Positions 54,616 to 64,000 of a stretch of DNA of 64,000 nucleotides are shown here, piece by piece; position 1 is the stretch's first letter, and each line of letters starts with the position of its first letter. This DNA is from Dactylorhiza incarnata (lineage: Eukaryota; Streptophyta; Magnoliopsida; Asparagales; Orchidaceae), in contig JAWHQI010000028.1 of NCBI GenBank assembly GCA_033032865.1, positions 4,979,001 to 5,043,000 of the forward strand, read 5' to 3'. The translations under genes and the position numbers were made by a program. Below the pieces are notes generated by a model that was not told the origin of the DNA, searched no databases, and was given only the letters and a program-made list of their open reading frames with translations.

Positions 54616-54775
54616 ATCCCCACTCTTTGTGAGCTCGAAAGGAATCATCCAACCACTATTTGACGAGCTATCATACTGGCGAGCATCGAGTTATAGTCGG
54701 CATCTCGCTGGCCGGCGCCTGGACTCTATATAGAGGGGGGGCTCTGATGGAACTGCTTTTCTGATCTCGCTTAAG
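54616..54775 (+). promoter_or_regulatory. Polypurine tract of element 9 and promoter of antisense gene A
   Basis: Plus TCCCCACTCTTTG is the minus-strand polypurine tract. Then, on the plus strand, a TATA box (CTCTATATAGAGG, about 54724-54736) stands 40 bp before the ATG at 54776. Confidence 0.5.
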
Positions 54776-54974
54776 ATGTCGCGCAGTCATGCAGAGGAAG
54801 CCGCCGCTGACATGGCCGACCTTCTGGGCTTGCTGCCGCCTCATCGGGCACCTGCTCGCGTAGACACCAAGCTCGAGGACTTCCTCGCCTCCAAAAGGAG
54901 GAAGCGGATCTCTAAGAAGAAGAAGAAGAAGGCTACTGCGGAGGATGTCGCTGATCCTCTGGTTGTCCATCGTG
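54776..54974 (+). pseudogene. Antisense gene A of element 9, exon 1, first part
   Basis: The ATG at 54776 opens MSRSHAEEAAADMADLLGLL, followed by a lysine/arginine-rich tract (SKRRKRISKKKKKKA). Element 7 interrupts it at 54975; TCGTG (54970-54974) is the target site. The frame continues unbroken at 61616, showing it was intact when element 7 landed. No known domain is recognised in this part; nuclear localisation is possible from the basic tract. Confidence 0.5.
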
Positions 54975-56220
54975 TGTTAAATTTTTGAAGTGGAAGAGAA
55001 GTATCTGGGCGGTCTTATTATGGAGACCGCAGAGACCGCGCGAGCTCGGGTGTGGCGATCTGGCTATTGAGTCTGCCTGTCTCTGGTGTTGGCGGCATGG
55101 GTTGGTTTGTCGTTTGTGACCAAGTGTTCTGTTCAGTTCGAGACTGTGCGGTCTAGTACTGGAGGTCGCTTCGGCGATCTTGTACTTCGGTCTGCTTGAG
55201 ATCGCACTTGCAGTTTGCTGTGGTTCCGATCTTATGGGAGACCGAACGGGTTGTATGAGCCTATTTCTGGCGGTCTGTTCACGATCTGGTCAGATGCTCA
55301 TATTGTTCTTCTCCTGTAAGAGACTGGGCGGTCTGCCGGTTTGGAATAAGTGAGTTGTCTTAATTGACAGTTGCTTAAGAATAATAAAGGTCCTATCATG
55401 ACCGCGCGGTCTGGATCTAGAGACCGCGTGCTTCAATAAAGAAGGTGACCAAATCCCTCTGTGGCGGTGACGACATTCATTCAACTGCCTATAAATAGAG
55501 GGGCAGGTGTAGCCATTCATAAGCAAGAACTGCAAGAACCTAGTGTGGATTGATTGTGTCGGTCTCAACTTTGAGGTCGCGCGGTCTGAAGATTGTTGAT
55601 TGTTTGTTGTGTTCGCAGGTTAGGCGACCAGCAGGTTTCCGTCAGCATTCTTCCTATCTTTCCAGCTTTGAATAAACCAGTTCGCCAGCGGTCTGTCTGG
55701 GCGGTTTGTGTTTGGAGGTTCTTGATCTGTTTGCAGCGGACTCAGTTGATCAGGCGACCTTAAGTGGTCAGGCGGTCTTGAGTATGGTCTTGTAGCAGTG
55801 AGCAGTTCTTCTTCTAGTGTTCGTGGGTTGCTTCTATGATCTCGAGACCGTGCGGTCTGGGCGATCAAGAAGTGCAAATAGTTTGTTTGCAGCAGTTGCA
55901 ATAAAGTGCGGTTTGTGCGGTCTGAGCTTTCAGCGGTCTGGCAGTTCACAGGTCGTTGACCTGTCTTGTTCGCGCGATCTTAGGGGAAGCCAGCAATCCT
56001 GCTAAGTTCGGGCGGTCTCAGTTTTCTGGTTGCTAGTTTTGTGTTGCTTGTTCTCATCTATGTTTTCTCTTATAAATCATGTCTCGCCATGTATGCAACG
56101 CATTGTAATAAGATAATATTCAATTGAGATACTCTTGCCTTTATTGCCACTGGTTAACTGTTTTGATTTGAATTGAAGACTTCCGTTGTTGTCTTCGATC
56201 CATTCTCCAAAATTTTAACA
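54975..56220 (+). repeat. Element 7, 5' LTR
   Basis: It starts TGTTAAATTTTTGAAG and ends AAAATTTTAACA. It carries many GCGGTCT/AGACCGC sites, with GACCGCGCGGTC (about 55400-55411) a perfect 12-bp palindrome. TATA box CTATAAATAGAGG at about 55491. Confidence 0.97.
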
Positions 56221-56231
56221 TGGTATCGGAG
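56221..56231 (+). promoter_or_regulatory. Primer-binding site of element 7
   Basis: TGGTATCGGAG directly follows the 5' LTR; one base from the usual TGGTATCAGAG. Confidence 0.95.
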
Positions 56232-56304
56232 CCAAGTTTGAAGCAGTGATCAGCCACATAATCCTACTTCAGTCTCTGAAAGGTTGTTAACCAGTGTGAT
56301 AGCA

Positions 56305-59300
56305 ATGGAAGGAGGTTATCCAAGAGGTCTCAGAATTGAGCTCCTTACGCAGACTAACTTCAAGAAGTGGAAGTCGTGCATGGAGAGTTATCTTCTTGGT
56401 GAAGATTTATGGGAGGTAGTCGGAGGAGATGCTAGACAAGCTGTTATAGCTGCTGAGGGGAATGCTGAGCAGGTGAAAGCTTGGAAGAGAACAAATGCTA
56501 AGGCAGAGTTCACACTCAAGCGTGCTATCATTCCGGAGTTGTTTGACCACATAATTGGTTGTAGGTCAGCTGTTGAGATTTGGACAGCCTTGGATGGCAT
56601 GTTCAACAAGAAGAATGTAGCTCGACTACAGTATCTTGAAAATGAGTTGGTGAAAGCAACTCTGGGAGATTTGTCTATCTAAACTTTCTTCTTGAAGATG
56701 AAGAACCTTTGCGCAGAGATATCGGCATTGGACCCGGATGAGCCTATCTCAGAAGAGAAGCTGAAGAGGTGCATAATCCGCGGCTTGCGGAGGGAGTATG
56801 TGTCCTTTGTTACTTCTGTGCATGGCTGAGCCAATCAGCCATCGTTGCTGGAGATGGAAAATTTACTTGCTTCGCAAGAGAGTTTGGCTAAGCAAATGAC
56901 GGGGATGTCAGTCTCTGGGGGAGAAGGTGAGGTTCTCTTTTCTAGCAAGAAGAAGAGATGGGACAAGAAGAAGAAGTCATCTGGTAACGATGGTCCATCT
57001 ACTTCATATCAGCAGGAGAGGAGTTATGCTTTTAAGTCTGATGGGAAGAAGAAGGAAGGGCCGAGATGTTACAGGTGCAATAAGCTTGGTCATTTCAAGA
57101 GAGACTTTAAAGTCAATCTTCAGTCAGGACATGTTGCAGGAAAAGAGGAGGCTGGTTCCAATGCTGAAGGTAGTTGGGGCGGTAGAGGTGCTTTCATGAT
57201 GGGCACTTATGTTCGGGCATTGGCTTCCATCAACTATCAGGATGATTGGATAGTGGACTCAGGGTGTGGTCATCACCTCACCGGGGATGAGTCAAAGTTC
57301 TCTTCTTTGCAGACATACTCAGGTAATGATGCAATTATTACAGCTAATGATATTGTGCATGCAGTAGAGAAGGATGGTGTTGTCTCTTTAGGCAGTGATA
57401 GTGGTCCACTCACTTTGAGGAGTGTTTATCATGTGCCAGGAATGAAGAAGAACCTCTTCTCAATGACCAATGTTGTTGATACTAGTTATCACGTTCTGTT
57501 TGGTCCAACAGAAGTGAAATTTCTCCAAAATGTTTCAGCCATGAAGCCTGAGGTCACTCATATAGGGATACGGGTTAAGGACTTATCTTTTCTATCAACA
57601 AACTCCTATGTTGATAAGATGAGGGCTAACGACAGCGCTGCGATCTGGCATGAAAGTCTTGGGCATGTTGGGATGGATAAGCTAAAGGCTATGGCGGGAA
57701 GAGACCTTGTGAAAGGTCTGCCTAGTCTGTCATCTTTCGGTGATGGTCACGTTTGTGCAGGTTGTCAGCTTGGTAAGGCTCAACGTCTTCCATTTGACAA
57801 ATCACAAAGCAGACGCAAATCACTAATGGAATGTATTCATGGTGATCTGTTTGGACCTACCGCAACTGCCAGTCTTGGAGGTAGCAGTTATATTCTGGTT
57901 TTGATTGATGACTTCACTAGATATACTTGGGTATATTTTCTGAAGGATAAGTTGGAAGCCTTGGAAATGTTTGTGGAGTTCAAGGAGCTAGTGGAGGGTC
58001 GGCTTAACCTGCGGATCAAGAAGTTCAGAACCGACAATGGAGGGGAGTTCACCTTAAATGCGTTCTTTAACTTCTGCAAGAAGCATGACATCCGGAGAGA
58101 GCTCTCTTGTGCTCACACTCCACAACAAAACGGAGTTGCAGAGCGGAAGATCTGTCACCTGACGGAGACATGCAAATGTTGGCTTCGTGCCAAGAGTATT
58201 CCAAAGTCCTTCTGGGTAGAGGGAATGTCTTGTGCGGCCTATGTCATCAATCGGATGCCTCTCAATCCTATCAACATGAAGACTCCTCATGAGTTGATGT
58301 TCAAGGAGAAACCAAGCATGGAACACTTTCAAGTGTTTGGATCTACCTGCTACGTGCATGTTCCTGATGCCCTTCGAACGAAGCTAGATGTGAAAGCAAG
58401 GAAGCTAGTCTTCGTCGGATATGATGACTGGAAGAAAGGGTTGAGATGCATGGATCCAGAGACACGGAGAGTTGTGGTCTCAAGGGATGTGGTATTTGAT
58501 GAGCTGACATCATACCAGGGTCGCTCTTCTATTGAGTTACAAGAGAGCAGGTCAGATGGCAGACTTGAAGAAGCTACTAAGGAGGTTCTGGTGGAGTTGC
58601 ATGTTTCTCCAGGTGCTCCAGGTGCTTCTAGATTTGGGTCAGGTGTTTCAGGTTCTGTAAGAAGGGGGAGCGATGCTCCAAGTATGTCTGGAAGGAGAGC
58701 TAGTTCAGAACAAGTAGCTGAAGAGGTGGATCAGAGTAAAGCTCTGAGGATGTCCAAGAGGACTATCATTCCACCAGATCGGTATACAGGGGAAAATCTG
58801 GTGAGCTTCATCTCATGTTTCTTCGCAGGTCCCCTGGATGAGAGAGAGCCATATTGTTTTGAAAACATCGTTGGAGTCAAGGAGTGGGAAGGCTGCCCTT
58901 AGGAAGAATGAGACTTGGGACTTGGTGCCTAAGGTTGAGGGAGTTACTCCATTGATTTGCAAGTGGGTTTTCAAGCTGAAGAAGAAGGTTGATGGTAGCA
59001 TTGAGCGGTACAAGGCTCGCCTTGTAGCTCGGGGATTCTCTCAGAAGTATGGGGAAGATTATGAAGAAACCTTCAGCCCTGTTGCCAAGATGACTTCGGT
59101 TCGGGCGGTGATCGCGTTGGCAGCTTGCCAAGGATGGAAGGTTTGGCAACTCAATGTAAAGAATGCTTTCTTATACGGCGAGATTGATAAGGATATCTTC
59201 ATGGATCAGCCACCTGGTTATGTTTACGAAGAGAACCCAAGATATGTGTGCAAGCTCAAGAAGGCTCTTTACGGCTTGAAGCAGGCGTCTCAGGTGTGGT

Positions 59301-60371
59301 ATGGAATGATCGCAAAATACCTCCAGTTCTGCGGATATTTTGCTTCTGATTCTGATTCGAGCTTATTCGTAAAGAAGATGAGGAGCTTCAAGTCTTGGTG
59401 TTGTTATATGTTGACGACATGATCGTCACGGGAAATTCTGAAGTGGAGGTAGCTAGACTTTGTGCTGAGTTAGCTATCAGATTTGAGATGAAGGACTTGG
59501 GGGAGCTCCGTCATTTCCTTGGACTCGAAGTGGAGAGGAAAGAGGGTGGTATGCTTGTTTCCCAGAAGGGCTATGCATATCGAATTGTGAAGCGATTCGG
59601 CATGGAAGGGGGAAGAGCAGCTCTACTCCACTGGAGGTTGGTATGACACTTCGACGTGATGAAGGGAAGGTTTTTTCTGATCCTTTGGTTTTTCGGGCTT
59701 TGGTCGGAAGTTTGATTTACTTGACGATCACGGGGCCGGGTATCTCTTATGCGGTTGGCCGAGTGAGTCGGTTTATGGCGGAGCCTCGGAAACCTCATCT
59801 TATGGCGGCTAGGAGCATTCTAAAGTACGTGAAGTCCACCTCAGATTTGAGTCTCTTCTATGGGAAGAACTCAGACTTTTACTTGCATGGATACATGGAT
59901 GCTGATTATGGTGGAGATTCAGATGATCGGAAATCGACTTCTGGATACGTCTTTATGACAGGCTCTACAGCTATATCATGGTGCAGCAAGAAGCAGGATT
60001 CTATGTCTGTCTCTACCACGGAAGCGGAATACAAAGCCTCGGCTTTGGCAGCTCAGTAAGCCATCTGGCTTAGGAGGCTTGTGGAGGACATTCATAGGGA
60101 GGTGCGAGGTCCTACTCCGCTTCGCGGTGACAATGAGAGTGCCCTCAAACTGGTGAACAATCCAGTTTATCATGCGCGAACCAAGCACATAGAGATTCAA
60201 CATCATTTCATTCGGGAGAAGGTGTTGGAGGGATCTCTTATGGTTGAGCATGTACAGAGCAAGGATAATGTCGCGGACATCTTCACGAAGCCGTTGTCAA
60301 AGGGACCATTTGTTCGGTTGAAGAGTTTACTTGGGCTAACTTCTACTTCCCACTTCAAGGGGGAGTGTTAA
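56305..60371 (+). pseudogene. Copia gag-pol polyprotein of element 7 (broken)
   Basis: The start ATG is at 56305 (MEGGYPRGLRIELLTQTNFK). Gag runs to about 57100; its zinc knuckle reads CYRCNKLGHFKRDF, the last cysteine now F. Protease site WIVDSGCGHHLTG is at about 57247. Integrase has WHESLGHVGMDKLK and CAGCQLGKAQ, then DDFTRYTWVYF, FRTDNGGEF and QQNGVAERK. RT has WVFKLKKKVDGSIERYKARL, LNVKNAFLYGEIDKD and LLYVDDMIVTG. RNase H has GYMDADYGGDSDDRKSTSGY and ADIFTKPLSKGPF at the end. Lesions are ochre 56680, opal about 56828, a deletion with frame change near 58890, frame changes near 59385 and 59630, and ochre 60057. Copia order and full length are otherwise kept. Confidence 0.97.
60357..60365 (+). 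promoter_or_regulatory. Polypurine tract of element 7
   Basis: AAGGGGGAG directly precedes the 3' LTR. Confidence 0.95.
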
Positions 60372-61610
60372 ATTTTTGAAGTGGAAGAGAAGTATCTGGG
60401 CGGTCTGATTATGGAGACCGCAGAGACCGTGTGAGCTCGGGTGTGGCGATCTGGCTATTGAGTCCGCGTGTCTCTGGTGTTGGTGGCATGTGTTGTTTTG
60501 CCGTTTGTGCCCAAGTGTCTGTTTGGTTCGAGACCGAGCGGTCTAGTACTGGAGGTCGCTTCGGCGGTCTTGTACTTCGGTCTGCTTGAGATCGCTCTTG
60601 TGGTTTGTTGTGGTTCCGATCTTATGGGAGACCGGATGGGTTGTATGAGCCTGGTTCTGGCGGTCTGTTCACGATCTGGTCAGATGCTCATATTGTTCTT
60701 CTCCTGTAAGAGATCGGGCGGTCTGCCGATTTGGAATTAGCAATCTGTCTTAATTGACAGTTGCTTAAGTATAATAAAGGTCCTATCGTAACCGCGTGGT
60801 CTGGATCTAGAGACCGCGTGCTTCAATAAGGAAGGTGACCATATCCCTCTATTGCGGTGATGACATCCATTCATTTACCTATAAATAGATGGGCAGTGGT
60901 AGTCATTCATAGGCAAGAACTGTAAGAACCTAGTGTGGATTGATTGTGTCGGTCTCAACTTTGAGGTCGCGCGGTCTGAAGATTGTTGACTATTTATTGT
61001 GTTCGCAAGTTAGGCGGCCAGCAGGTTTCCGTCAGCATTCTTCCTATCTTTCCAGCTTTGAATAAACCAGTTTGCCAGCGGTCTGTCTGGGCGGTTTGTG
61101 TTTGGAGGTTCTTGATCTGTTTGCAGCGGACTCTGTTGATCAGGCGACCTTAAGTGCTCAGGCGGTCTTGAATGCGATCTTGCAGCAGTGAGCAGTTCTT
61201 CTTCTAGTGTTCGCGGGTTGCTTCTGTGATCTTGAGACCGTGCGGTCTGGGCAATCAAGAAGTGCGAATTGTTTGTTTTCAGCAGTTGCAATAAAGTGCA
61301 GTTCGTGCGGTCTGAGCTTTCAGCTGTCTGGCAGTTCACAGGTCGTCGACCTGTCCTGTTCGCATGATCTCAGAGGAAGTCGGCGATCCTGCTAAGTACG
61401 GGCGGTCTCAGTTTTCTGGTCGCCATTTTTGTGTTGCTTGTTCTCATCTATGTTTGCTCTTATAAATCATGTCTCGACATGTATGCAACGCATTGTAATA
61501 AGATAGTATTCAATTGAGATACACTTGCCTACATTGTCACTGGTTAACTATTTTGAATTGAATTGAAGTCTTCCGCTATTGTCTTCGATCCATTCTCCAA
61601 CATTTTAACA
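60366..61610 (+). repeat. Element 7, 3' LTR
   Basis: Partner of 54975-56220. In this copy GACCGCGCGGTC has become ACCGCGTGGTC by a C-to-T-type change. Small open frames in both LTRs (for example 60468-60740) are not conserved between copies and are not called. Confidence 0.97.
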
Positions 61611-61615
61611 TCGTG

Positions 61616-62970
61616 AGCAACTGCTCGATGATCTGGGTCTCTCTCATGAGGGCGGCTTGCCTGCTCCTTATCTTCTTGCGCCAAAGGTCGCTCTAGAAGC
61701 GAGTACGACTGGGGCCCCAACTTGGGCTCAACCGGATGTCTCCCCTGCGCGAGGTGAGAGCTTCATACTCGCCACCATTAGACTTGTCGTTAAATTGTCG
61801 TTGATGGCAAGGTTCTGACATCCTTTCTACTACTCATAGATTTACCGACCACTGAGGCTCCAGAGGAGCCTTTGTCCATACTTCCTTTCCGATCATCCCT
61901 GATGATCTCGCCTGGTGCTGGGGAGGGGTCTCGCGGTAGTCTCTCAGTGCGGATCCTTCACAGCTCTCTATCGGAGAAGCGGCCTATGAGCAAGCAGAGG
62001 GCTCCCTCAGCGGCGCGCCTCCACCGCCACCAACTTTATTGCGGCCGGAACTGGCAAGCAGCTCGCAGTTGCCCGCGGGTGGGATTCCGCCACCACATCC
62101 ATTGTCGTCTCCTGCCGTCGTCCCAGACGATCATTGTCCTTCGCCTTCCACCGCTCCCTCAACCAATCCGGGGGTATCCTCACACCGAGGCAGAGATGGG
62201 GGTCTTTTGGGTTCTTTGCCCCAAGGGGGAGGTCGACTGGTGGATGGTCGCAGTCGGGGGAATGCGCCTCCAAGCAGGGAGCAAACCGGCGGGTCTCACT
62301 TTGACCGGAGAGGTGTTGGCCATCATAGCCTCTCCCCGCATCGAGGAAGGGGCTCTCCTCGCCGTCGATCTCACAGTCCTTGTCGCGATACGAGGAATGA
62401 AGCTTATCAGCCTGGTAACTGGTTGCTACTTTGTTGAAATTGTCGCAATCTTCCTACTGTACTTGTCACTAATGTTTTTCCGCTCCCTTCACTTTTGCAG
62501 CTCGCGCTCATACTCCTGTGGGAAATTTGATCGACGTCGCCGGTCTCTCATCTCTTGAGTACCAGGAGAGGGCTACTCTCTCTATCCTGGAACTGGAGAC
62601 GAAGGTCGAGCGATTGGCGATCAGCAAGCCTCATCATCGTCCATCCGAGTTGGAGGTGGGGGTATCCCGGCTGGAAGAGTTTGACACCTGGCTGGCTGGT
62701 GCAGAATCTCGCCTTCAGTCTATCAGCGACTTCGAGCGTCCGGTTGCTAGGATCGAGCACCGTCAGCAGCTGCATCATGACGAGTTGGTCGAGATGCGCG
62801 TGAGCATGGGCTCGGTTGGTCGGTTGGCGAGGATCGAGGACCAGCTGCGGCAAGGCGAGGATGCGATGACCCTGACCTTCGAGCACTTCAAGCGGGCTCG
62901 CAACATGGGCTGGGTTGGGCGACATCCACAACCCCCAGATCCTCAGGCGAACCTCCAGGGCCCTCCTTAG
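61616..62970 (+). pseudogene. Antisense gene A of element 9, rest of exon 1 and exons 2-3
   Basis: The frame of 54776-54974 continues to 61753, where GAG-GTGAGAG is a strong donor. Intron 1 (61754-61839, 86 bp) ends in TACTCATAG. Exon 2 (61840-62414) starts in phase but shifts frame near 61990-62010; its second half encodes a P/G/R/H-rich stretch. Intron 2 (62415-62500, also 86 bp) has GTAACTGG and a CTTTTGCAG acceptor. Exon 3 (62501-62970) joins in phase with the second half of exon 2 and encodes a coiled-coil-like region (LSILELETKVERLA, SRLEEFDTWLAGAESRL) ending in a stop. Phase agreement at two junctions supports real splicing. The family is not recognised; it resembles accessory proteins of plant Gypsy elements only in composition. 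Confidence 0.55.
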
Positions 62971-63467
62971 ATTTTGCCTTCTTTTTTCTTGTACTTGAAC
63001 GACTGCTATTTGGCGAGTACCTTGTAATGTGGACACCTTTATTTATTGTAAGATTTATCTGGCGAGTATCTAAATCTCTTCCTTCAATTCTTGTTTGCTT
63101 GCTGTGATGTCTTAATTTTCTCCGTCTTCTTTATTCTTGCGAGTAGTGGTTGAATGTCGCGCCTATTTGGCGAGCTTCCTTGTATTCAGATGTAGGTCCT
63201 CGCACGCTGAAAGTCGGCAATTTGACGTGTGTTGCGGTTTTGACGACTTTCTTTAATACTCTTCACCCCCCCCCCCCCCCCCCCCCCCCCTTATTTGTAA
63301 TCGCGGAGTCGTAGCCGACACGCCAAGTTTCCTCGACTCCTATAAATAGGAGGGTGGGTAAGTATTAATTACGCTTTTGGCGATCTTCCTCTATTGCTAG
63401 CAAGTATCTTTCGATAGCTCCCCTTCTCGCTTTTTGATACTCGCTCCCTTTCTCTTCTCTCTTCAGG
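62971..63467 (+). promoter_or_regulatory. Intergenic region of element 9, promoter of gene B
   Basis: No gene. It has several GGCGAGTA copies, a C run (about 63267-63290), then a TATA box (CCTATAAATAGGAGG, about 63340-63354) and a pyrimidine-rich leader before the ATG at 63468. Confidence 0.5.
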
Positions 63468-64000
63468 ATGACTGATGAGGCGACCATCCGGCGTGTGAAT
63501 CACTCGAAGAATTTTGCGGTGACGTCCTTCAAGAAGCCAATTACTCGGCAGAAGGACTTGGACGAATTTTCCAAGAAGTACTTGTCGGCGGGATATGTCG
63601 CTAGGCTTCCTCGCCAAGGCGAGCGACTGAAAATCTTCTCGACCACCGAGATGGTGTTCTCTATTTGCCACTTTGAAGTTGGCTTGCGACTAACGCTGTG
63701 GACGGAGCTGTGTCAGATCCTCCTCTACTTTGGGATAGTCCCCGCCCAGATCAACCCAAATGGCGTGGGGATGATCATTAGGTTCCTCTGCTTCCTGTGA
63801 GAAGAGAGGACCGCCTTTGATCTCTCCGTCTTCAGGAGGGTCTTCCACTTCATGGAGACGGGCAAGGGATTCGTCTTCCTGTGCAGTCACTTTTGCACGT
63901 TGGTCGGCACGGTGAACAAGAACCATCGCTGGGGCGAGCGGATGGTCGTCGTCAGTGGCGACTTTGAGGCCATCCCAAGCTCGTCCTTCCAGCCGCCGGA
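63468..64000 (+). pseudogene. Antisense gene B of element 9, putative gypsy-type transposon domain, truncated by window
   Basis: MTDEATIRRVNHSKNFAVTS opens at 63468. The segment FEVGLRLTLWTELCQILLYF, with VPAQINPNGVGMIIRFL, fits the putative gypsy-type transposon family seen in plant Gypsy accessory genes (F-x-GLR-P, then a helix, LxPNxWxxxxxF). After an opal at 63798-63800 the same frame continues with FRRVFHFMETGKGFVFLCSH and VNKNHRWGERMVVVSGDF to the window end. The gene is plus-strand, antisense to element 9 as I orient it. Assignment is from pattern only. Confidence 0.6.

Larger units (their letters stand above)
54975..61610 (+). mobile_element. Element 7: full-length Copia retrotransposon
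   Basis: A 6636-bp element has LTRs 54975-56220 (1246 bp) and 60366-61610 (1245 bp), TGTTAAA...TTTTAACA ends, TCGTG duplications (54970-54974 and 61611-61615), an initiator-Met primer site, a gag-pol frame and a polypurine tract. All domains are recognisable. The LTRs show scattered differences, so it is older than the Athila element. Confidence 0.98.
29155..64000 (-). mobile_element. Element 9: Tat-like Gypsy element, minus strand, extends past window
   Basis: The 3' LTR (29155-29516 plus 54346-54615, about 632 bp) ends ...CTTCAACA on the minus strand and starts TGTATGCAACCC next to a polypurine tract (plus TCCCCACTCTTTG, 54617-54629). Both LTR termini resemble those of element 6 (TGTACAACCC...TTTCAACA), so the two are related. 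Interior DNA carries plus-strand genes of plant transposon type. Its gag, pol and 5' LTR must lie beyond 64000 if present. The left target duplication would be CTTTA (29150-29154); the right one is outside the window. Confidence 0.6.

Noticed and set aside
55817..56005. Small frames in element 7 LTRs (also 61207-61395)
   Set aside because: They lie within U5, have no known domain, and lack any start context or conservation beyond LTR identity.
1..64000. Ordinary host gene
   Set aside because: All convincing protein similarity is to transposons or transposon-associated domains; the spliced genes at 54776-64000 lie inside a retroelement and one has a gypsy-type transposon pattern.

Overview
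This window is plant DNA built almost entirely of nested LTR retrotransposons. The evidence is plant-type Copia and Gypsy proteins, initiator-tRNA-Met and tRNA-Asp primer-binding sites, a Mutator-like transposase remnant, and plant-only transposon-associated domains. I found no ordinary host gene, tRNA, rRNA or CRISPR array. The host looks like a large-genome flowering plant; I cannot name the species.

Layout, left to right. 1-2190: unassigned sequence, a repeat cluster and a dead Mutator-like transposase (minus strand). 2190-8674: a badly decayed Copia element (element 1), split by a fragment of another LTR element (about 5505-5990) and by a solo Sirevirus-like LTR (6659-8401, target-site duplication ACTCA). 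8675-29154: two tandem Sirevirus-like Copia units (S2) that share the LTR at 14429. The first keeps LTR, gag and 3' region, with its pol replaced by a minus-strand LTR fragment. The second keeps gag only. A very young Athila-type Gypsy element (16096-26808, duplication ATAAT) sits inside the shared LTR.

29155 to beyond 64000: a Tat-like Gypsy element on the minus strand (element 9). Its 3' LTR is split by element 5 (29517-54340, duplication GGTCT), a gag-only Sirevirus-like element on the minus strand. Element 5 was itself invaded by element 6 (33800-41590, duplication TCAAC, a gag-only Gypsy with a minisatellite) and element 4 (42894-50221, duplication AACCC, a close relative of element 5). 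Beside its 3' LTR, element 9 carries plus-strand (antisense) genes with their own TATA boxes and, in one, splice sites. That gene was split by Copia element 7 (54975-61610, duplication TCGTG). Reading matching duplications from outside in gives at least five nesting levels.

Three themes stand out. First, nearly every LTR family carries its own CpG-rich inverted-repeat motif many times in the LTR, and often again in the internal region. Second, several families carry arrays or pairs of hairpins whose loop is constant while both stem arms change together, the signature of a conserved nucleic-acid structure. Third, two unrelated elements carry antisense genes with their own promoters near the 3' LTR. 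All alignments and foldings here were done by eye and are stated as such.
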